NCBI GenBank assembly: GCA_016709225.1
Contig: JADJEE010000012.1
Coordinates: 3,019,501-3,083,500 of the forward strand
Direction: 5' to 3'
Source of the DNA: Deltaproteobacteria bacterium
GTDB taxonomy: Bacteria > Myxococcota_A > Polyangia > Nannocystales > Nannocystaceae
DNA: 64,000 bases
Shown: one piece after another, positions 25,570-33,553 of the stretch
Layout of the letters: each line of letters starts with the position of its first letter
How positions within the stretch are numbered: position 1 is the stretch's first letter
Made by a program: the position numbers and the translations under genes
The notes under the pieces: model-generated
What the model was told of the DNA's origin: nothing
Databases searched by the model: none
Seen by the model: the letters and a program-made list of their open reading frames with translations, nothing else

Positions 25570-26868
25570 ATGCAGGGGCGAACCATCCTCGCGGTTGCGA
25601 TCGCGATCGCATCGAGTGGCTGCGGTGACGCGACCGGCGTCACCGCCTTCGGGAGCGAGGCCGGCAGCGCAGGCTCGGAGTCCGACACCACCGGCGCGTC
25701 GGCGAGCACGACCGTCGCGACCCACTCGAGTGGCGTCGCCGACACCGGCCCGAGCTCCGCGGGTGAGAGCGGTGCGGGCCCCGACTCCGCGACGGACGGC
25801 TCCGACGACGGCTCCGGCGAAACCGGCGAGTGGGATGCCGGCAACCCCGATGGCGCGTGCGGGGGCGGGGTGCCGCCGCTCGGCGAGGCCGTCGACACGT
25901 CGAGCCCCAGCACGGTCGTCGGCGATGGCTCGCCCGCCAGCTGCACCCACGCGGCCTTGGCAGCGGCGGTCGCCGCCGGCGGCATCGTCACGTTCGAGTG
26001 CGGCGATGCGCCGGTCACGATCGCGATCGACCAGACCCTGCAGCTACGCACCGACGTCGACACCGTGATCGACGGCGGTCGCCGCGTGACCCTCGACGGT
26101 CGACACCAGGTGCGGGTGTTCGCCTTCGAGAGTCCCGACTTCATGAACACCGAGACCCGTGTGACGCTGCAGCACCTGCGGGTCATCGGCGGCAAGACCT
26201 CGCCGGTCGAGGCGATTCCACAGGCACCACCGCCCTGCTCGCAGGGCTACAACGACGGTGAGGGCGGTGCGCTGTACATGCGCGACGGCAACCTCAGCGT
26301 CGTCGACTGCATCTTCGAGGACAACGAGGGCGCGCCGCTCGGCCCCGACACCGGCGGCGGTGCGATCTACGTGGTCGGCAGCAAGCACGGCATGGTCATC
26401 GCCGCCAGCACCTTCGAGGGCAACCGCGCGAGCAATGCCGCGGCCGTCGGCGGCCTGTTCTGCGAGCTGCAGATCTTCGACAGCCTGTTCATCGGCAACA
26501 CCGCGACGGGCAGCGGTGCGAACAACAACGATCCCTCGCAGTGCGATGCCATGAACAACGGCCAGAACGAGATCGGCTCGGGTGGCAACGGCGGCGCCAT
26601 CTATAGCGACGGCGCGAGCGTCGACGTGACGCTCTGCGGGGTCCAGATCGCCGACAACGACGCCGGCGAGGGGGCCTTCGGCGGGGGCCTGTTCTTCACC
26701 AGCAACGACTTCGGCGGCGACCTGACCATCCGCGACAGCGTCATGATGGGCAACACCGGCGGTCACTGGACGGTGGTGCAGATGGGCAGCACCACCGACG
26801 CGGGCTCGGCGGTCGGCACCAACTGCCGCAGCCTCACGATCGAGAACTCGACCCTGCAGGGGCTCTGA
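25570..26868 (+). CDS. Right-handed beta-helix lipoprotein
   Basis: The 432-residue precursor has a signal peptide with lipobox SSGC (Cys at 18), a spacer of about 80 residues rich in Ser/Gly/Asp/Thr, then repeated beta-helix rungs such as GGALYMRDGNLSVVDCIFED, GGAIYVVGSKHGMVIAASTF and GGAIYSDGASVDVTLCGVQI. The GGA-IY pattern is typical of parallel beta-helix (polymorphic outer-membrane/pectate-lyase-like) proteins. It should be displayed on the outer membrane and may bind or cut polysaccharide; no catalytic residues are evident. ATG 25570 was preferred to a GTG three codons upstream. Confidence 0.82.
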   Translation: MQGRTILAVAIAIASSGCGDATGVTAFGSEAGSAGSESDTTGASASTTVATHSSGVADTGPSSAGESGAGPDSATDGSDDGSGETGEWDAGNPDGACGGGVPPLGEAVDTSSPSTVVGDGSPASCTHAALAAAVAAGGIVTFECGDAPVTIAIDQTLQLRTDVDTVIDGGRRVTLDGRHQVRVFAFESPDFMNTETRVTLQHLRVIGGKTSPVEAIPQAPPPCSQGYNDGEGGALYMRDGNLSVVDCIFEDNEGAPLGPDTGGGAIYVVGSKHGMVIAASTFEGNRASNAAAVGGLFCELQIFDSLFIGNTATGSGANNNDPSQCDAMNNGQNEIGSGGNGGAIYSDGASVDVTLCGVQIADNDAGEGAFGGGLFFTSNDFGGDLTIRDSVMMGNTGGHWTVVQMGSTTDAGSAVGTNCRSLTIENSTLQGL

Positions 26869-26927
26869 CGGCGGAGGCCAGCGCGCCCGTGATCGGGCCG
26901 GCGTTCCATCGTAGGCTCGCGTCTGCG

Positions 26928-27122
26928 ATGGACCAACGCATCGTCGAGCTCGAGATCCGCATCGCCTACCAGGAGAAGACCATCCACGATCTCGATGAGA
27001 TGGTCACCAAGTACGCCGCGCGGCTCGACGCGCTGGCGCGCGAGCTCGCCGAGCTGCGGGCGCGCTTCGACAGCGGCAGCGACGCGCCGCCGATCGTCGA
27101 CGAGCCGCCGCCGCACTACTGA
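26928..27122 (+). CDS. slyX: SlyX-like protein
   Basis: This 64-residue protein matches SlyX: DQRIVELEIRIAYQEKTIHD at the start, a continuous coiled coil with heptad leucines, and a C-terminal proline cluster ending PPPHY. SlyX is a small cytoplasmic coiled-coil protein found next to peptidyl-prolyl isomerase genes in proteobacteria; its function is unknown. The ATG at 26928 fits the usual SlyX length (about 70). A longer GTG-started frame at 26889 adds unrelated residues. Confidence 0.88.
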   Translation: MDQRIVELEIRIAYQEKTIHDLDEMVTKYAARLDALARELAELRARFDSGSDAPPIVDEPPPHY

Positions 27123-27126
27123 ACCG

Positions 27127-27999
27127 CTACGGCAGCTGCGCGCAGAACGGCGGCGCGGTGACGTACTGCTCGCAGATCCACCCCGCGATGCTCGCGATCT
27201 CTTCGTCGCTCAGCTGCCCCGCGAACGGCGGCATGTAGCGCCGTCGCTCATCCATGAGGATTGCGACGCCGTCGAGCGAGGTGTGCCCATGCTGGACCTT
27301 GTCGAGCAGCGTCGGCCAGTCGGTCATGTCGAGGATGCCGGGCTTCACGTAGTAGATGTTCTCCGTGACCGGCCCGCCCGGCCCGTGGCAGTGCGCGCAG
27401 AAGTCGGCGTACAGCTCGCCCGGGTCTTCGGGGTTGGGGAAGGACTGCAGCCACGCGATCATCTCGTCGACGATGGCGTCGGGGAGGTCGACCTCGGCGA
27501 AGGCCGTCATCACGCGGTCGTCACCGATGCCGGTGTGATCCGCCGGGCCCTCGCCCGACTTCGCGATCCACACGTTCGCGTCGCCGTTGCGCACGTAGTA
27601 GTAGGCGAGGCCCGGGTCGGGGTGGCGGATCTCCGGCCCGTCCTCGGTGCCGAGGCCGTCGTCGCCGTGGCACGTCGCGCACTCGTCGAGGTAGCGCTGC
27701 TGGAACTCGGGCAGCGGATCGGTCTCGCCGACCCCGCTGCTGCTGTCTTCGCCACCGCCGTCGCCCGTGCTCGCGGGGTCGGTCGCGTTCGCGGTGGTGG
27801 CGGTGCCGGCGGTCGTGGTCGCGCCGCTGCCGGCCGACGCGTCGGCCGAGGACGTTGCCGCGGATCCCGAGCCCGTGGACGAGCCTGCAGCGCCGTCGTC
27901 GTCGTCGTTCGAAGCCGCGGTGCACGCGAGCACGAGCGATGCGGCGATCACTGCGAGCTGCGAGAGTGCGAGAGAAGCGAGTCCAGGAACATTGCGCAT
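27127..27999 (-). CDS. Dihaem c-type lipoprotein
   Basis: The 290-residue precursor has lipobox VLAC (Cys at 26), a spacer of about 60 residues (Ser/Ala/Thr/Gly/Asp), and two cytochrome c domains: CATCH in LDECATCHGDDGLG and CAHCH in ADFCAHCHGPGG. Candidate axial Met residues occur in DDRVMTAF and RRYMPPFAGQLSDEEI. The two-domain build matches soluble periplasmic electron carriers such as the c4/c5 type. Its stop lies 4 bases from the convergent slyX stop. The start ATG is divergent from the MYXO-CTERM protein gene with 203 bases between. Confidence 0.9.
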   Translation of the reverse strand: MRNVPGLASLALSQLAVIAASLVLACTAASNDDDDGAAGSSTGSGSAATSSADASAGSGATTTAGTATTANATDPASTGDGGGEDSSSGVGETDPLPEFQQRYLDECATCHGDDGLGTEDGPEIRHPDPGLAYYYVRNGDANVWIAKSGEGPADHTGIGDDRVMTAFAEVDLPDAIVDEMIAWLQSFPNPEDPGELYADFCAHCHGPGGPVTENIYYVKPGILDMTDWPTLLDKVQHGHTSLDGVAILMDERRRYMPPFAGQLSDEEIASIAGWICEQYVTAPPFCAQLP

Positions 28000-28202
28000 G
28001 GGGGTCCGTCCGTCACGACGTCGGTGCGTCGCGCGGCCCTCGCTGTGCACCACCTGGGCCAAGCGTGCCGTCGGTACGGGGCTGCGCGGCCAGCCGGCGC
28101 CGCCGCCAACGCCGTTGGCGACCTCGGGATCGAGATGCATAGCTGCGCGGCGACACATGGGGGCTTGCACGCGTGCGCGCGGTCGGACACTGTCGATCGC
28201 GC

Positions 28203-29420
28203 GTGGTAGCCGAACGATCGCGCCTGGCACCCGAACGCTCGCCACGCTCGGCGATCTTCGCTGCGGCGTCGCTTGCGACGCTCGTACCCGCGCTGGCGTC
28301 GGCGGCCAACGGCAACATGCCGCGCACGCCCGCGCTCTACCCCCCGCATCCGTGTCTGACGCAGGTCGATCGCAGCCAGGTGTCGAGCCTCCACTTCGAC
28401 GTGCACATTCCCTACGAGGACACCCAGCTCACCGAGGACGAGCTGGACGACAGCCGCAGCTTCCAGTTCTTCGCGCTGTGTCGGGAGCCGAATCGACTCG
28501 AGGTGTTGCCCAATTGGATCGGCCCCGACGACGCCGAGCGGGCGCTCGAAGCCGGCATCATCGACGCGTTGCCCGATCCCGGCGCCACGTTGTTGGGCAG
28601 CCCCGCGTGGACACCCGGCCACGACGGCGCGGTGGACTCGTGCGTGCAGATCATCGACCCAACGCGGCTGCCGATCTCGTGCGAGGCCACCGTGCCCGGC
28701 GTCGACTGGGACGTCAGCGCGGTGCCGGCCGGCAACTACGTCATCCGCGGCTACACCTTCGCGCCGGCCAGCAACCTCTGGACCTCGCGGATCGGCGTGG
28801 TGCAGATCCACGACGGCGAGCCGTTGCCCGTGGCAGCGTTGGTGTCGCCGGTCTACGACGCCAAGGCGTTCCAAGCCGACGGCTACCGCGTGCTCGGCTG
28901 CATGGACGGGCCGCCGGGCACCACCGTCACGCTGCAGTACGCGAGCACCGCCAGCGACGACCTCGACGACGACGCCGCGTGGACCACCTTCGCCGAGCAC
29001 GACGCCAGCGCGCGCTGGATCGACGAGCGGCTCGCGCTGTCCGCCGACACCGTGTACCAGGGCCTGTTGCTGCGGGCGGTCGCCCGCGGGCCCGACGGCG
29101 CGCAGTGGATCGCACACTCGCCGGGCTTCGTGACCGTGTACCCCGGCGACGGCACCAGCGACGATCCCGTGCCCGCCGCCGGCGCCGATCACTGCGACGC
29201 GGGCGGTGACGAGTCCGGTGGCATCGGCGAGCCCATCGACGACACGTCGGCGGGCAGCAGCACAGGGGACGCGCACGGCGACACGGGCGGCACCGACCCC
29301 GCCGCGACCCGGGACGCCGCGGGCTGTGCTTGTGCTTCGAGCCGGCCGTGGGCCGGAAATTCCGCGATCTCGGCGGTGCTGATGGCCGCGCTCCTGCGCC
29401 GTCGTCGTCGTCGCACGTGA
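28203..29420 (+). CDS. Secreted protein with MYXO-CTERM-like tail, unknown function
   Basis: The product of about 405 residues has a signal peptide (hydrophobic core SAIFAAASLATLVPALASA) and a mature part with scattered cysteines. One segment, VPAGNYVIRGYTFAPASNLW, has a fibronectin-like or Ig-like look. The tail is complete: Asp/Gly/Thr spacer, GCACASSRPW, hydrophobic AISAVLMAAL and seven Arg/Thr residues. The surface-sorting assignment is therefore strong; the function is not recognised. The GTG at 28203 is the best signal-peptide start, but no ribosome site is clear, so it could be off by several codons. Confidence 0.75.
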   Translation: MVAERSRLAPERSPRSAIFAAASLATLVPALASAANGNMPRTPALYPPHPCLTQVDRSQVSSLHFDVHIPYEDTQLTEDELDDSRSFQFFALCREPNRLEVLPNWIGPDDAERALEAGIIDALPDPGATLLGSPAWTPGHDGAVDSCVQIIDPTRLPISCEATVPGVDWDVSAVPAGNYVIRGYTFAPASNLWTSRIGVVQIHDGEPLPVAALVSPVYDAKAFQADGYRVLGCMDGPPGTTVTLQYASTASDDLDDDAAWTTFAEHDASARWIDERLALSADTVYQGLLLRAVARGPDGAQWIAHSPGFVTVYPGDGTSDDPVPAAGADHCDAGGDESGGIGEPIDDTSAGSSTGDAHGDTGGTDPAATRDAAGCACASSRPWAGNSAISAVLMAALLRRRRRRT

Positions 29421-29434
29421 AGCGTCGGTGAACG

Positions 29435-32188
29435 GTGGCCGTCGCGCCCCGCTTCGTGCAAGAGTGGCGGCGCCGTTTGAGCGCTCGAGAGCCACTGCGC
29501 GACCGCTGGATCCGCCAGATCATCGCGCACCATCGCGCCATCTTGGTGGCGGCCGCCGTGCTGACGGTGTTGTGCGGATGGTTGGCGACCCAGCTGCGGG
29601 TCGACACCGATCTGCGGCGCCTATTGCCCGACGGCCACCGCGTGTTGGTCGGGCTCGAGGAGATCGAGCGGACCTTCGGCAGCACCGGCAGCGTCAACGT
29701 GGTCGTCAAGGACGGCACGGCCGAGGCGCGGCACGCCCTGGTCGAGACCATCGCGCGCGAGCTCGAGGGGCACCCGCTGCTGCGCGACGTCGATGAGCGG
29801 CTGCCCAGCGACTTCTTCAGCGAGCACGCGCTCTACTACCTCTCCGATGCCGAGATGAAGCAGCTCGAAGAGCTGGTGCAGGACTACACGCACTACGAGT
29901 TCTGCACCCGCGCGGCCGACAACTGCCTGCTCGCCCCCGACGACCGCGCGCCCGAGGCGCTGGAGTCGTTCATCGAGCGCAAGCGCGGCGAAGCCCACGC
30001 GCGCACGGGGTTCCGCGAGCTGTACGAGCGCGAGGGCATCCCGGCGACGATCGTGCTGCTGCACCCCATCGAGCCCGCCGCCAGCCTCGACTTCTCCAAG
30101 AAGATCAGCGAGGAGATGCGGGCGGCGATCGCCGAGATCTTCGAGCGCCCGGGGCAGCCGTGGAGCGACGCCGGTGTGCACTACAACATCGTCGGGCCCT
30201 ACACCAACAAGGCCGACGAGCAGCGGATCATCCGCTCCGACATGCTCCGTGGCGGCCTCATCGGCCTGTTCGGCGTCATCGCCATCATCTATCTGCTGTT
30301 CCGATCGTGGCGCGCGGTGCTGGTGTTGTTGTTGCCGCTGGCGTGCGGCGTGGTGTGGTCGCTGGGGCTGACGCAGGTGGTGCTCGGGCGCCTCAACCTG
30401 ATGACGAGCCTGATCTCGACCGTGCTCATGGGCATGGGCATCGACGCCGGCATCCACTTCTTCTCGCGCGCCAAGATCGATCGCCGCAAGCACGACGACG
30501 CCGAGGCGATCCGGCGCGCGTTCCACAGCTTGATCATCCCGCTGTTCGTGGCGTCGGGCACCACCGTCAGCGCGTTCCTGGTGATGTCGACGTCGGAGTT
30601 CCCGGCGTTCCGCGAGTTCGGGCTGATCTCAGCCTGGGGCGTGGCGCTGTGCATGCTGGCGATGACCACCGTGTTGCCCGCGCTGCTGTACGTGGTCGGC
30701 ATCAAGCGCCACGAGGAGCCGCTGCCGCACCGTGAGGGCGCCATCATGCGCAAGGTGCTCGGGCACCCCGGGGCGCTGTTCGCCGGCATCGTGGTGGTCA
30801 CGGTGCTGTCGTTCCAGGGCGTGCGTCGGGTTGGCTTCGAGTACAACGGCCGCGCGCTGCAGTCCGATCAGACCCGCCGCGAGTCCGAGGACGACGTGCG
30901 GCTGATCTCGAAGGTCTTCGGCAAGGACATCCACGCCGGCATCCTCGTGCGCAACGACCTCGCGTCGACCCAGACGACGCTGGCCGTCGCCCGCCAGCGG
31001 CACGCGCTGCGGGAGGCCGCGGGCGACACCGCGGTCGCGAGCCTGTTCGCGGCCCCGGACCTGCTGCCCGCCCAGGACATCGACATGGCCGTCCGCAAGC
31101 AGCAGATCGACGCGCTGCACGAGGACAACGAGGACACCTTCGCGCGGCTGGAGGCCATCGCCGAAGGGCGCGAGCCCAGCGCGGTGCCGCAGACCACCAA
31201 GAAGCCGCCGCCGCCGTCGGACGACGACGACTGGGACGACTTCGGTGACGAGGGCGGGGGTGGCAGCGACGAGATCGACGCGCCGCCGGAGGTCTCTCCG
31301 GTCGCGCCGGTTCCCGTCGAGACGCCCGACACGAAGACACCCGACGCGAAGACGTCCGACACGAAGACGTCCGACGCGAAGACGCCCGACGCGAAGACGC
31401 CCGACGCGAAGACGCCGGCCAAGGCCGACCCCAAGCGGCTCAGTCGCGAGGAGGCCGGCCAGCTGGTCCAGATGTTCCGCGCGCAGCCGTTCACGATCGA
31501 CGACCTGCCGCCGGTGCTGCTCGACAAGGTGCGCAGCAAGGACGGCAGCTACGGCATCTTCGCGTACCCCAACTTCGACGCCGCCGACATGCGCCGCGGC
31601 GTCGATTTCACCAACGAGACCTCCTCGTACCTCGACGGCGAGGGCATCTTCGTCGGCGAGACGACGGTCTACGCGAGCATGTTCCTGATGCTGCGCGAGG
31701 AGGCACCGATCGTGGTCGGCATGGCCTCGGTGCTGGTGGCTGCGTTCGTGTACTGGCAGCTGCGCTCGCTGGGGCTCACGCTGCTGACGTTGCTGCCGCT
31801 GGGGCTGGCGCTGTGGTGGGTCGTGGGCCTGATGGGCGCGCTCGGCCTGCGCTTCACGCTGTTCAACCTGCCGATCATCCCCGCGATCCTCGGCATCGGC
31901 GTCGACAACGGCGTGTACCTCACCGACACGATCCGTCGCACCCACGGTGAGCTCGACAGCCTCTCGCGCGCGCTGCAGGAGACCGGCGGCGCGATCCTGG
32001 CGGCGACCTTCACCACCGTGGCCGGGTTCGCTGCCTTCATGGCGGCGGACAACGCCGGTCTGCGTGGCATCGGCTCGCTGGCGTCGATCGGCATCTCGCT
32101 GGCCGCGGTGTCGGCGTTGGTGGTGCTGCCGACGTTGTGGGCGCTGGGACAGCGTCGGCGTCGCCGTCGTGCGGGCACCGACCGCTAG
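29435..32188 (+). CDS. MMPL/RND-type membrane transporter
   Basis: The 917-residue protein has the RND half-repeat architecture: TM1 (about 32-50), a periplasmic domain, five helices at about 270-430 containing LMGMGIDAGIHFFSR, a second single helix and periplasmic domain, and five helices at about 760-905 containing LGIGVDNGVYLTDTIRR. The conserved Asp in both GIDAG and GVDNG marks the proton-relay or sterol-sensing-like helix of the MMPL/HpnN group, which exports lipids or hopanoids. The second periplasmic loop carries an acidic/proline stretch and a KT-rich tandem repeat not needed for transport. It begins 14 bases after the preceding stop, at a GTG, so it may be in the same transcript. 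Confidence 0.88.
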   Translation: MAVAPRFVQEWRRRLSAREPLRDRWIRQIIAHHRAILVAAAVLTVLCGWLATQLRVDTDLRRLLPDGHRVLVGLEEIERTFGSTGSVNVVVKDGTAEARHALVETIARELEGHPLLRDVDERLPSDFFSEHALYYLSDAEMKQLEELVQDYTHYEFCTRAADNCLLAPDDRAPEALESFIERKRGEAHARTGFRELYEREGIPATIVLLHPIEPAASLDFSKKISEEMRAAIAEIFERPGQPWSDAGVHYNIVGPYTNKADEQRIIRSDMLRGGLIGLFGVIAIIYLLFRSWRAVLVLLLPLACGVVWSLGLTQVVLGRLNLMTSLISTVLMGMGIDAGIHFFSRAKIDRRKHDDAEAIRRAFHSLIIPLFVASGTTVSAFLVMSTSEFPAFREFGLISAWGVALCMLAMTTVLPALLYVVGIKRHEEPLPHREGAIMRKVLGHPGALFAGIVVVTVLSFQGVRRVGFEYNGRALQSDQTRRESEDDVRLISKVFGKDIHAGILVRNDLASTQTTLAVARQRHALREAAGDTAVASLFAAPDLLPAQDIDMAVRKQQIDALHEDNEDTFARLEAIAEGREPSAVPQTTKKPPPPSDDDDWDDFGDEGGGGSDEIDAPPEVSPVAPVPVETPDTKTPDAKTSDTKTSDAKTPDAKTPDAKTPAKADPKRLSREEAGQLVQMFRAQPFTIDDLPPVLLDKVRSKDGSYGIFAYPNFDAADMRRGVDFTNETSSYLDGEGIFVGETTVYASMFLMLREEAPIVVGMASVLVAAFVYWQLRSLGLTLLTLLPLGLALWWVVGLMGALGLRFTLFNLPIIPAILGIGVDNGVYLTDTIRRTHGELDSLSRALQETGGAILAATFTTVAGFAAFMAADNAGLRGIGSLASIGISLAAVSALVVLPTLWALGQRRRRRRAGTDR
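31321..31422. repeat. Tandem 15-base repeat in the transporter loop
   Basis: Seven imperfect copies of a 15-base unit (consensus GACGCGAAGACGCCC) encode (T/S/P)D(A/T)KT repeats in the second periplasmic loop. The unit preserves the frame. Its lysine/threonine/proline make-up suggests a flexible linker; copy-number change by slippage is likely among strains. Confidence 0.85.
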
Positions 32189-32204
32189 CGCCCCGCGGCC
32201 GCTC

Positions 32205-32735
32205 TCACAGCGCGGTGTAGATCGCGTGCCGGCCGACGCCCACGCGCTCGAGCCGGCCTTCCTTCACCAGCAGCCCGAGGTGGTGGCGCAGGATCTTGCG
32301 ATCGAGCCGGCTGTACTCGGCGATGTCGTCGAGGGTCACCTCGCCGTTGCCCTCGATGAAGGGCAGCACCAGCCGCGTGAACTCCTCGCTCGACATGCCG
32401 CCGTCCTCGGGCTCGGTGCGCTCGCGGGCGGTGGCGGCCGCCTTCTCGGAGTAGGCGTCGCCCAGCTCGTCCTCGAGCAGCCGGCGCTTGCGCTTCTTCG
32501 TGCCCGCGGGGGCCTCGGCGTCGCTCGGCGGTACCGCGAAGCCCTCGCGCAGGTCACCGAGGGTGATCTTCGCGAACTGTGGCCACAGACCCCGGGAGTC
32601 GAGGAAGCCCACGAGGTCACCCAACGTCACCGACTCGGGGTTGCGTAGACCCTTCAAGGTCTCGAGCGCCGAGAGTCGCTCGAGCTCCCCGTAGCCCATC
32701 TCCGCTCGGAAGATCTCGTTGGCGTTGCGCGGCAT
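32205..32735 (-). CDS. Winged-helix-like DNA-binding protein
   Basis: The 176-residue protein has a C-terminal winged-helix signature: VTLDDIAEYSRLDRKILRHH then LGLLVKEGRLERVGVGRHAI, typical of a recognition helix followed by the wing. The N-terminal half carries TLGDLVGFLDS and ITLGDLREGF, an internal short duplication. A basic stretch TKKRKRRLLEDE links the halves. There is no effector domain, so it may be a small regulator or nucleoid-associated factor. It is transcribed away from the ribonucleotide reductase gene; the two share an 818-base intergenic region, so it could regulate that promoter (inference). Confidence 0.7.
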   Translation of the reverse strand: MPRNANEIFRAEMGYGELERLSALETLKGLRNPESVTLGDLVGFLDSRGLWPQFAKITLGDLREGFAVPPSDAEAPAGTKKRKRRLLEDELGDAYSEKAAATARERTEPEDGGMSSEEFTRLVLPFIEGNGEVTLDDIAEYSRLDRKILRHHLGLLVKEGRLERVGVGRHAIYTAL

Positions 32736-33092
32736 CTGGTCGCGCGATGATGGGAGATGCGCACGCGAGCGGCAAGCGTCGGCTCGCATGCACTCCAGAC
32801 GCGGTGCAATCGCGGTGTGGCCCAATGCCCCGGCGAGCGCATCACGACGGTCGTCGCGGTACCGAAGAGATCTCCCCGGCGGAAATCCGCCGCCGGTCGG
32901 CCGGCCTCGTCGCGGGCCGCTTGTGGCCGAGGTGGTGGAGTGCCGTTCACGCACCGGCCCGGTGTCGCGGCTGTGAACGACGGGCCGTGCCAACCCGCCG
33001 GGCCCGCCGAGAATCCCCGGCGGACATGGTTCGGCGATCGTCGACCGGGCCCGCAGCGCACCCCACGCGGTCGATCGACGCGCCGGGTTTTC

Positions 33093-33214
33093 TGTGGATA
33101 GACCTGTGGACCACTTGGGGAGATCGACCCTGCGCCGGGGCCCCTCGGCCTGTGGATAAGTCACCCCCTCGAGGACGCGTCGGGTTCTTGCGAGGCCCAA
33201 CATCTTGTGGTTTA
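33093..33214. promoter_or_regulatory. Cluster of four DnaA-box-like sites upstream of nrdJ
   Basis: TGTGGATAA at 33151-33159 is a perfect DnaA box (reverse complement TTATCCACA). TGTGGATAG (33093-33101) has one mismatch, and TGTGGACCA (33105-33113) and TGTGGTTTA (33206-33214) have two. All point the same way. In E. coli, DnaA boxes at the nrdAB promoter link nucleotide supply to replication initiation. A similar role for this nrdJ is inferred. Confidence 0.6.
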
Positions 33215-33231
33215 CATAGCCCCCACCTCAA

Positions 33232-33264
33232 CATGGGGTGTTGCCGCCGCGGTGACACCCCATG
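33232..33264. repeat. Perfect 10-base inverted repeat upstream of nrdJ
   Basis: CATGGGGTGT (33232-33241) and ACACCCCATG (33255-33264) are perfect complements with a 13-base spacer. It is not the AT-rich NrdR box consensus, so it is either an operator for an unknown dimeric regulator or a leader hairpin. It sits about 290 bases before the nrdJ start. Confidence 0.6.
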
Positions 33265-33553
33265 CCAGGCTGGAGCTGGTCCACGTCCCCTCGCCGGCAG
33301 GCAGCGCGAGCAGGACGGACCCCGAACGGACGGCGACGTCGCCAGGCCCCCACCGGCCGACCGAGCCCGAACCCGCGAGATGAGCGGCCCGCCGCAACGG
33401 GTCGCCAGGGTCCTGTACCCTCGAATTCTCGTGGGCTGAGCATCCGTTCAGAATGAAGACGAGCCCTTCTTCCTCCTCCTCCCACGCCCCCTCCGACCGC
33501 TCGCCCACGCGGTCGACCTCACCCGCCGCCCCCCGCTCCCGGAGTTCCTGACA

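Larger units (their letters stand above)
32736..33553. other. 818-base divergent intergenic region before nrdJ
   Basis: No credible gene is seen. It contains a short hairpin (CGGCGGA-AA-TCCGCCG, 32877-32892), four DnaA-box-like sites in one orientation (33093-33214), a 10+10-base inverted repeat (33232-33264), and a possible 32-codon upstream frame (33453-33551) with five consecutive Ser codons that ends 2 bases before the nrdJ ATG. No convincing -35/-10 element or cobalamin riboswitch was found. The length suggests a heavily regulated promoter. Confidence 0.5.

Noticed and set aside
33093..33264. Possible chromosomal replication origin, because of the DnaA boxes
   Set aside because: No dnaA, dnaN, gidA or AT-rich unwinding element is present. 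Control of nrdJ is the simpler reading.
33453..33551. Leader peptide gene upstream of nrdJ
   Set aside because: The 32-codon frame has a run of Ser codons but no ribosome site. It is kept only as a note in the intergenic entry.
33265..33553. Cobalamin riboswitch in front of nrdJ
   Set aside because: No convincing B12-box or conserved core was found; class II enzymes are often not riboswitch-controlled.
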